Positions 58,234 to 64,000 of a DNA stretch of 64,000 bases are shown piece after piece. Made by a program: the position numbers and the translations under genes. The notes beneath the pieces were generated by a model that did not search any database, was not told the DNA's origin, and was given only the letters and a program-made list of their open reading frames with translations. How positions within the stretch are numbered: position 1 is the first letter of the stretch; each line of letters begins with the position of its first letter. The stretch is from the NCBI GenBank assembly GCA_014169315.1, contig AP022133.1, positions 3,038,001 through 3,102,000 of the forward strand. Reading direction: 5' to 3'. This stretch comes from Enterobacter cloacae (GTDB lineage: Bacteria > Pseudomonadota > Gammaproteobacteria > Enterobacterales > Enterobacteriaceae).

Positions 58234-58487
58234 TGACACGCGTAACGCTCAGTCTTTCCGGTACAGAAGTGCTGTGCCGGGAAGAGCACCCTTCTCTGCT
58301 GGTGGCGCTTGAAGCCCATCAGGTTGAGGTAGAGTACCAGTGTCGTGCCGGGTATTGCGGCTCCTGTCGCTGCCGTCTGGTTGCAGGCCAGGTGGACTGG
58401 CTGACTGAACCACTGGCCTTTATCAACGAAGGGGAAATTTTGCCCTGCTGCTGCCGGGCAAAAGGGGATATTGAGATCGAGATGTGA
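58233..58487 (+). CDS. yfaE: 2Fe-2S ferredoxin YfaE
   Basis: Small ferredoxin proposed to supply electrons for assembly and repair of the NrdB diferric-tyrosyl cofactor. 84 residues. The plant-type cluster ligands are CRAGYCGSC (CX4CX2C) with a later ligand in ILPCCCRAKGD. Overlaps the nrdB stop by one base, making it the third gene of nrdAB-yfaE. Confidence 0.93.
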   Translation: MTRVTLSLSGTEVLCREEHPSLLVALEAHQVEVEYQCRAGYCGSCRCRLVAGQVDWLTEPLAFINEGEILPCCCRAKGDIEIEM

Positions 58488-58491
58488 TTGT

Positions 58492-58567
58492 GTCGGGTGG
58501 CGCTTCACTTACCCGACCTACAAAACCGCAGTTCGTAGGCCGGGTCAGGCGCAGTCGCCACCCGGCA
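58492..58567. repeat. REP pair (BIME) between yfaE and glpQ
   Basis: Two REP units. The first is GTCGGGT (58492-58498) with ACCCGAC (58511-58517). The second is GCCGGGT (58539-58545) with ACCCGGC (58560-58566) around CAGGCGCAGTCGCC. Second unit is a canonical enterobacterial REP core (GTAGGCCGGGTCAGGCGCA...). The unit lies at the convergent yfaE-glpQ junction and can act as a terminator/stabiliser. Confidence 0.85.
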
Positions 58568-58570
58568 ACT

Positions 58571-59632
58571 TCAGCGCTTATCCTTCAGAAAGCTCACCGC
58601 TTTATCCGGGAAATCCGTAAACAACCCGTCCACACCTGCCTGGTTATACAACACGTCATAAAGCTGATCCACGTTTGTCGCATAGTCCGGCAGCTTATCG
58701 GCACGCACCGTATACGGATGCACCTGCATCTTGCTGGCATGCGCCTCTTTCACCATTGCCGTCAGCTTCACGTGACCCGGTGTTGAACCTTCCGCCACCA
58801 GCATATGGTAGTCCGGGCCGATACCATCCGCGTACTGCGCAATCTGCTTCATCGCGCCTGGCGTAAACATCCAGTCGTAATTGTAATTCACCCACTTCCC
58901 GTCCGGCTGCTTCTCCTGGGTTTCATTCCAGTCGGTGTACGCAATCAACTGCACCAGATTGAGGTTCATCCCCATCTTCGGCTCCAGCTCGGTTTTGATG
59001 CGCTTCAGTTCAGCGGTATCAAAACACTGCAGGTAGACCTTGTCCTTCTTGCTGGTGTAGCCATACTGCTTCAGCACTGCCAGCGTTTTCGCGGCAATAT
59101 CTTTGCCTTCCTGGTGATGGAACCACGGCGCTTTGATTTCCGGGTAGATACCGATATTTTTGCCCGTTGAGTGGTTCAGTCCCTGAACGAACTCAATCTC
59201 CTCTTCGAAGGTATGGATGCGGAAATCAGACTTGCCCATCGGGAAACGTCCCGGATAGACCTGCACCTTCTTACCGTCTTTAATCTCGAAGCCTTCGGTA
59301 AACTTCAGCGAGCGGATTTCCGCCAGTGTGAAATCAATCGCATAGTAGCGGCCATCTTTACGGGCGCGATCCGGAAAACGTTCGGCCACGTCCGTCACGC
59401 GGTCAAGGTAGTGGTCATGCAGAACGACCAGCTGGTCATCCCTGGTCATCACCAGATCCTGCTCCAGATAATCAGCGCCCTGCGCGTAGGCCATCGCTTT
59501 TGCCGGCAGGGTATGCTCCGGCAGATAACCGCTCGCACCACGGTGAGCGATCACAATTTTATCGGCTGCCAGCGCAGAGCCCGTCATCAAACCTGCCAGC
59601 AGCAGGCCGGTAGCCAGGTGGGTCAATTTCAT
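58571..59632 (-). CDS. glpQ: Periplasmic glycerophosphodiester phosphodiesterase GlpQ
   Basis: Hydrolyses deacylated phospholipids to glycerol 3-phosphate and alcohol in the periplasm; GlpT then imports the product. Signal peptide about 23 residues (ALA|ADKIV). The GDPD catalytic motif begins IAHRGASGYLPEHT (His and Arg), with EQDLVMTRDDQLVVLHDHYLDR carrying the metal ligands. 353 residues with start at 59632 (MKLTHLATG); an ATG three bases upstream (59635) gives weaker spacing from AAGGAG. It lies 11 bases downstream of glpT (same operon). Confidence 0.95.
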   Translation of the reverse strand: MKLTHLATGLLLAGLMTGSALAADKIVIAHRGASGYLPEHTLPAKAMAYAQGADYLEQDLVMTRDDQLVVLHDHYLDRVTDVAERFPDRARKDGRYYAIDFTLAEIRSLKFTEGFEIKDGKKVQVYPGRFPMGKSDFRIHTFEEEIEFVQGLNHSTGKNIGIYPEIKAPWFHHQEGKDIAAKTLAVLKQYGYTSKKDKVYLQCFDTAELKRIKTELEPKMGMNLNLVQLIAYTDWNETQEKQPDGKWVNYNYDWMFTPGAMKQIAQYADGIGPDYHMLVAEGSTPGHVKLTAMVKEAHASKMQVHPYTVRADKLPDYATNVDQLYDVLYNQAGVDGLFTDFPDKAVSFLKDKR

Positions 59633-59643
59633 CATAATTCTCC

Positions 59644-60996
59644 TTATTGACGACGCGCCTGCACGTCGGCGTGGTGACGTCTTTCCCCAATCATCACGAC
59701 AACCAGCAGCAGTACCGCCAGCACGCTACCGCCAATCATCACCATAAAGCCGCCGTCCCAGCCGAAGAAGTCAACGGTATAGCCCACGATGGCGCTTGCC
59801 GCGACCGAGCCGCCCAGGTAACCGAACAGGCCGGTAAAACCTGCCGCCGTGCCAGCCGCTTTTTTCGGAGCCAGCTCCAGCGCGTGCAGACCAATCAGCA
59901 TAACCGGGCCGTAAATCAGGAAGCCGATGACAATCATACAGGCCATGTCCACGCCCGGGTTACCCGCCGGGTTGAGCCAGTAAACTACGGTGGCAATGGT
60001 CACCAGGGTCATAAAGAAGACGCCCGTCGCACCGCGGTTGCCTTTGAAGACTTTGTCCGACATCCAGCCGCAGATCAGCGTGCCCGGAATACCGGCATAT
60101 TCATACAGGAAATAGGCCCAGGAGGATTTATCCAGCGCGAAGTGTTTCACTTCTTTCAGGTAGGTCGGCGACCAGTCGAGGATGCCGTAACGCAGCAGGT
60201 AAACGAACACGTTAGCCACTGCGATGTACCACAGCAGTTTGTTTGGCAGCACGTACTTCATGAAGATCTGTTTTGCCGTCAGCTCTTCTTCATTTTGTTC
60301 GCTGTAATCATCCGGGTAGTCGTTTTTGTACTCTTCAATCGGCGGCAGGCCACAGGACTGCGGCGTGTCACGCATCATCGCAAAGGCAAAAATCGCCACC
60401 ACGACCGCGCCAAAGGCTGGCATATAGAGTGCGGCTTTCCAGTCGTTAAACCAGGCCATCCCCAGCAGGAACAGCAGTGGCGGAATGCCCCCGCCCACGT
60501 TATGGGCACAGTTCCACACGGACACCACGCCGCCACGCTCTTTCTGCGACCACCAGTGCACCATCGTACGCCCGCAGGGTGGCCATCCCATTCCCTGGAA
60601 CCAGCCGCATAAGAACAACAGCACGAACATAATGGCGATGCTGGAGGTCGCCCACGGCACAAAGCCCATAAACAGCATCACCGCTGCCGCCAGAATCAGA
60701 CCGGCTGGCAGGAACACGCGCGGATTCGAGCGATCCGACACAGAGCCCATGATGAATTTAGAAAAACCGTACGCGATAGAGATCCCCGACAGCGCGAACC
60801 CCAGATCGCCACGTGAAAAGCCCTGCTCCACCAGATACGGCATGGCAAGCGTAAAGTTTTTGCGTACGAGGTAATACGCCGCATAGCCGAAGAAAATCCC
60901 GAGAAAGATTTGCCAACGCAGACGGCGGTAAAGCGGATCTATTTCTGCCTCTGGCAGACGCGCCTGATGCGGCGCAGGTTTGAAGATACTGAGCAT
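59644..60996 (-). CDS. glpT: Glycerol-3-phosphate:phosphate antiporter GlpT
   Basis: Twelve-helix organophosphate antiporter of the MFS, exchanging Pi for glycerol 3-phosphate; also the fosfomycin uptake route. 450 residues, with MFS motif [15 protein letters not shown] (about residues 83-97) and the substrate arginine in the Arg45/Arg269 positions ([21 protein letters not shown]). Intact, so this fosfomycin entry path is not broken. Starts after GGAGGCTGTC. First gene of glpTQ, divergent from glpABC. Confidence 0.95.
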   Translation of the reverse strand: MLSIFKPAPHQARLPEAEIDPLYRRLRWQIFLGIFFGYAAYYLVRKNFTLAMPYLVEQGFSRGDLGFALSGISIAYGFSKFIMGSVSDRSNPRVFLPAGLILAAAVMLFMGFVPWATSSIAIMFVLLFLCGWFQGMGWPPCGRTMVHWWSQKERGGVVSVWNCAHNVGGGIPPLLFLLGMAWFNDWKAALYMPAFGAVVVAIFAFAMMRDTPQSCGLPPIEEYKNDYPDDYSEQNEEELTAKQIFMKYVLPNKLLWYIAVANVFVYLLRYGILDWSPTYLKEVKHFALDKSSWAYFLYEYAGIPGTLICGWMSDKVFKGNRGATGVFFMTLVTIATVVYWLNPAGNPGVDMACMIVIGFLIYGPVMLIGLHALELAPKKAAGTAAGFTGLFGYLGGSVAASAIVGYTVDFFGWDGGFMVMIGGSVLAVLLLVVVMIGERRHHADVQARRQ

Positions 60997-61159
60997 GACA
61001 GCCTCCGTGGCCTATGTATTGAATTTTCGGGGGTTTAACTGCCCCACGACTCCAGAGAGGCGGCGATGTTAAGAAATCACAGTGATTGTTACTGTGAATC
61101 AACGCACAGATTGTTACAGAAATATGACAATACGCGCAAAAAAGCGCATGAAATCACGT

Positions 61160-61202
61160 TTCACTTTCGAATTGCGCTCGATTATGTTCGAAATCAAACA
61201 AA
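61160..61202. promoter_or_regulatory. Putative GlpR operator cluster
   Basis: ATGTTCGA (61184-61191) and two TTCGA/CTCGA half sites upstream, between the divergent glpT and glpA genes. E. coli GlpR uses ATGTTCGW half sites here with CRP. Exact boundaries are approximate. Confidence 0.5.
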
Positions 61203-61253
61203 CCACAGTTTTGATGTGGCTAAATGGTAAAAAAACGAACACGAGGGAAGACA

Positions 61254-62882
61254 ATGACAATTCACGATCCTCGCTACAGCGATGTGATTATCATTGGTGG
61301 TGGTGCGACCGGTGCCGGGATCGCGCGTGATTGCGCACTGCGCGGGTTAAGCGTTACGCTTCTGGAACGTCATGATATTGCGACGGGTGCAACCGGACGC
61401 AATCATGGCCTGCTGCACAGCGGCGCACGCTATGCCATCACCGATGGCGAATCCGCACGCGAGTGCATTGCCGAAAACCAAATCCTCCGACGCATCGCCC
61501 GCCACTGCATCGAGCCGACCGACGGTCTGTTCATCACGCTTCCCGAAGACGACCTGGCATTTCAGTCGACGTTTATAACCGCGTGCCGCGCGGCGGGTAT
61601 TCAGGCTGAAGCTATCGACCCTACCCTCGCGCGTCGTATCGAGCCTTCCGTTAATCCGATGCTGACCGGTGCAGTTAAAGTCCCTGACGGTACCGTTGAT
61701 CCCTTTCGCCTGACCGCCGCCAATATGCTGGATGCCCGCGAGCACGGGGCGCGTATTCTGACCGGACACCAGGTAACGGGACTGATCCGCCAGGGAAATA
61801 CCGTCCGTGGTGTACGCGTTTTCGACACGCAATATCAGGAACACAGCGAGTTGTATGCCAGCGTGGTCGTCAATGCCGCGGGGATCTGGGGGCAGCACAT
61901 TGCGGAATACGCGGAACTGTCCATCCGCATGTTCCCGGCCAAGGGTTCACTGCTGATCCTCGATCACCGTATTAATAACCATGTGATCAACCGCTGCCGT
62001 AAACCCTCCGACGCCGATATTCTGGTGCCCGGCGACACCATTTCGCTCATCGGCACCACCTCAACTCACGTCGACTACAGCGAGATCGACGACAACCGGG
62101 TAACGGCTGAAGAGGTTGACATTCTGCTTCGTGAAGGGGAAAAACTGGCTCCCGTGATGGCCCAGACCCGCATTCTTCGCGCTTACGCGGGCGTGCGCCC
62201 GCTGGTGGCCAGCGATAACGACCCAAGCGGACGCAACGTCAGCCGCGGTATCGTGCTGCTCGATCACGCACAACGTGATGGCATGGACGGTTTTATCACC
62301 ATTACGGGCGGCAAGCTGATGACCTATCGCCTGATGGCGCAATGGGCCACCGATGCCGTCTGCCGCAAACTTGGCAACACCGGGCCCTGCGTAACGGCGG
62401 AGCAACCGTTGCCCGGTTCGCGCCAGACGACCGAAACCACGTTGCAAAAGATCATCTCTCTGCCCGCCCCCCTGCGCGGCTCGGCCATCTATCGCCACGG
62501 CGACAGAACGCCGCAGTGGCTGGGTGAAGGGCGTCTTAGCCGCAGCCTGGTGTGCGAGTGTGAAGCCGTTACCGCCGGTGAAGTGCAATATGCCGTGGAG
62601 AACCTGACTGTCAATAATCTGCTCGATTTACGTCGCCGCACGCGCGTCGGAATGGGGACCTGTCAGGGCGAACTGTGTGCCTGCCGCGCCGCCGGGCTGC
62701 TGCAACGTTTTCACGTCACCACCGCCACCCAGTCGCTTGCACAACTCAGCGATTTTTTAAACGAGCGCTGGAAAGGTATTCAGCCTGTCGCCTGGGGTGA
62801 TGCCCTGCGCGAAAGCGAGTTTACCCGCTGGGTCTATCAGGGACTTTGCGGTCTTGAGAAGGAACAACACGATGAAATTTGA
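61254..62882 (+). CDS. glpA: Anaerobic glycerol-3-phosphate dehydrogenase subunit A
   Basis: FAD catalytic subunit of the anaerobic GlpABC dehydrogenase, oxidising glycerol 3-phosphate to DHAP with electrons passed to menaquinone. 542 residues, starting [11 protein letters not shown] at ATG 61254 (GAGGGAAG upstream); a longer frame from 61224 is rejected. N-terminal dinucleotide motif [17 protein letters not shown]-terminal BFD-type [2Fe-2S] domain with cysteines in [10 protein letters not shown] and [14 protein letters not shown]. Its last 11 bases overlap the start of glpB. Confidence 0.96.
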   Translation: MTIHDPRYSDVIIIGGGATGAGIARDCALRGLSVTLLERHDIATGATGRNHGLLHSGARYAITDGESARECIAENQILRRIARHCIEPTDGLFITLPEDDLAFQSTFITACRAAGIQAEAIDPTLARRIEPSVNPMLTGAVKVPDGTVDPFRLTAANMLDAREHGARILTGHQVTGLIRQGNTVRGVRVFDTQYQEHSELYASVVVNAAGIWGQHIAEYAELSIRMFPAKGSLLILDHRINNHVINRCRKPSDADILVPGDTISLIGTTSTHVDYSEIDDNRVTAEEVDILLREGEKLAPVMAQTRILRAYAGVRPLVASDNDPSGRNVSRGIVLLDHAQRDGMDGFITITGGKLMTYRLMAQWATDAVCRKLGNTGPCVTAEQPLPGSRQTTETTLQKIISLPAPLRGSAIYRHGDRTPQWLGEGRLSRSLVCECEAVTAGEVQYAVENLTVNNLLDLRRRTRVGMGTCQGELCACRAAGLLQRFHVTTATQSLAQLSDFLNERWKGIQPVAWGDALRESEFTRWVYQGLCGLEKEQHDEI

Positions 62883-64000
62883 TACCACGATCGTCGGCGG
62901 CGGACTGGCGGGTTTACTCTGTGGCATCAGGCTCACGAAACAGGGGCTGCGCTGCGCCATTATCACCCGGGGTCAGAGCGCCCTGCATTTCTCGTCTGGC
63001 TCTCTGGATCTGCTGGATGCCGCATACCACGACACGCTGCCGCCAGAACATCCCTATAGCCTGACTGGCATGCACAATATTCCCCACTTCGCCCATGAAG
63101 CGGAACGGCTTCTGGCGGAGTGTGGCGCGCGGTTACAGGGCAATGCCCGGCAAAATCATCAGCGCGTCACACCGCTTGGTACCCTGCGATCCGCCTGGCT
63201 CAGTCCGGAAGAGGTTCCCGTCGCGCCCGTCAGCGCAGCGCGCGTGCTGGTGGTTGGGATCAGCGGTTTTCTTGATTTCCAGCCCCATCTCGCGGCGGCA
63301 TCGCTCTGCCAACAAGGCGTTAATGCAGAGACAGCGGAGATAGACCTTCCTGAGCTTGATGTCCTGCGCGACAACCCAAGCGAGTTTCGGGCGGTGAATA
63401 TCGCCCGGCTGCTGGATAATGAGGACAAATGGCCACTGCTGTATGACGCGCTCAGGCCGCTCGGTGAAAAATGTGACGCGCTGTTTATGCCTGCCTGCTT
63501 TGGTCTGACGGACAACCGCCTCTGGCGCTGGCTGTCGGATCGCCTGCCCTGCACTCTCGGCTTACTGCCAACGCTTCCCCCTTCCGTACCCGGCATTCGC
63601 CTGCATAACCAGCTTCAGCGCCAGTTTATTGCTCAGGGCGGCGTGTGGATGGCGGGTGACGAAGTGAAAAAAATCACCCTCACGGAGGATGCGGTGAGCG
63701 AAATCTGGACGCGCAACCACGGTGATATCCCCCTTCGCACACGATTTGCAGTGCTGGCCAGCGGCAGCTTCTTCAGTAACGGGTTACTGAGCAGCCGCGA
63801 GGGCATCCGGGAGGCCATTCTGGGACTGGATGTGCGGCAAAGCCCCTCCCGTGCAGACTGGTATCAGAGTGATTTCTTTGCCCCACAGCCCTGGCAACAG
63901 TTTGGGGTCATCGTCGATGAACATCTGCATCCGCAGCTCGCAGGCACCCCCATCAATAATCTCTATGCCATCGGCTCGATTCTGGGGGGTTACGATCCCA
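62872..64000 (+). CDS. glpB: Anaerobic glycerol-3-phosphate dehydrogenase subunit B (partial, cut by window end)
   Basis: Second flavin subunit of the GlpABC complex. Starts ATG 62872 within the end of glpA (translational coupling). N-terminal FAD motif [19 protein letters not shown]. Translation stays open to the end of the window (codons for [13 protein letters not shown] at the end), about 376 of some 419 codons, so it is truncated only by the window edge. glpC would follow. Confidence 0.93.
   Translation, partial: MKFDTTIVGGGLAGLLCGIRLTKQGLRCAIITRGQSALHFSSGSLDLLDAAYHDTLPPEHPYSLTGMHNIPHFAHEAERLLAECGARLQGNARQNHQRVTPLGTLRSAWLSPEEVPVAPVSAARVLVVGISGFLDFQPHLAAASLCQQGVNAETAEIDLPELDVLRDNPSEFRAVNIARLLDNEDKWPLLYDALRPLGEKCDALFMPACFGLTDNRLWRWLSDRLPCTLGLLPTLPPSVPGIRLHNQLQRQFIAQGGVWMAGDEVKKITLTEDAVSEIWTRNHGDIPLRTRFAVLASGSFFSNGLLSSREGIREAILGLDVRQSPSRADWYQSDFFAPQPWQQFGVIVDEHLHPQLAGTPINNLYAIGSILGGYDP

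Noticed and set aside
59647..60612. 321-codon open frame opposite glpT
   Set aside because: Shadow of glpT, rich in His/Arg/Gln as expected for antisense frames of membrane genes.

Overview
The window is a contiguous piece of an enterobacterial chromosome. Protein sequences and gene order (fghA-cirA-lysP, fruBKA, yejABEF, rcsDB/rcsC, gyrA-ubiG-nrdAB, glpTQ/glpABC) are those of an Escherichia/Salmonella-like backbone. Several junctions differ from E. coli K-12, and the overall character points to Enterobacter (E. cloacae complex) or a close relative. The genus is an inference from resemblance; no marker in the window proves it. I see no phage, transposase, integrase, CRISPR array or restriction system. 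This is essentially core genome.

Layout. 1-7.9 kb: formaldehyde detoxification (fghA), catecholate siderophore receptor (cirA, with a Fur box), lysine permease (lysP), the LysR regulator yeiE with divergent yeiH and a strong palindrome between them, and endonuclease IV (nfo). 7.9-13.5 kb: fructose PTS operon fruBKA under two Cra palindromes, then setB and yeiW. 13.6-17.1 kb: the EF-P paralogue efpL (yeiP), then a divergent hexuronate pair, mannonate dehydratase (uxuA) and a mannitol-dehydrogenase-family oxidoreductase (yeiQ). 17.2-21.6 kb: yeiR, lpxT, mepS, pdeN (rtn). 21.7-27.6 kb: the yejABEF ABC importer and yejG. 27.9-35.5 kb: bcr, rsuA, radD, rplY, yejK, yejL, pbgA and a tRNA-Pro(GGG). 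35.5-37.8 kb: an MFS transporter, a small membrane protein and ecotin; the K-12 narP/ccm/nap block is absent here. 37.9-44.2 kb: mqo, ada-alkB, apbE, ompC with OmpR boxes and the micF sRNA. 44.5-50.8 kb: Rcs envelope-stress phosphorelay rcsD-rcsB/rcsC. 50.9-58.5 kb: gyrA, ubiG and the class Ia ribonucleotide reductase operon nrdAB-yfaE with two DnaA boxes. 58.5-64 kb: REP pair, glpTQ divergent from glpAB, with glpB cut by the window end.

How the genes work together. Envelope quality control and remodelling are heavily represented: the Rcs relay, PbgA (LPS control), LpxT (lipid A phosphorylation), MepS (peptidoglycan), OmpC/micF and ecotin. Alkylation and oxidative DNA repair (ada-alkB, nfo, radD) and carbon uptake (fru, glp, hexuronate) form the other themes.

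The most consequential single observation is that GyrA residue 83 is isoleucine (ATT codon) instead of the usual serine, the classic quinolone-resistance substitution. Other points worth checking are a perfect 13-bp inverted repeat that buries the nfo ribosome-binding site, a Fur-like box and an AACGAT-type palindrome in front of mepS, a perfect 18-bp palindrome between nrdA and nrdB, and the uxuA/yeiQ pair with a UxuR-like operator. I did not find a convincing undescribed multi-gene system.
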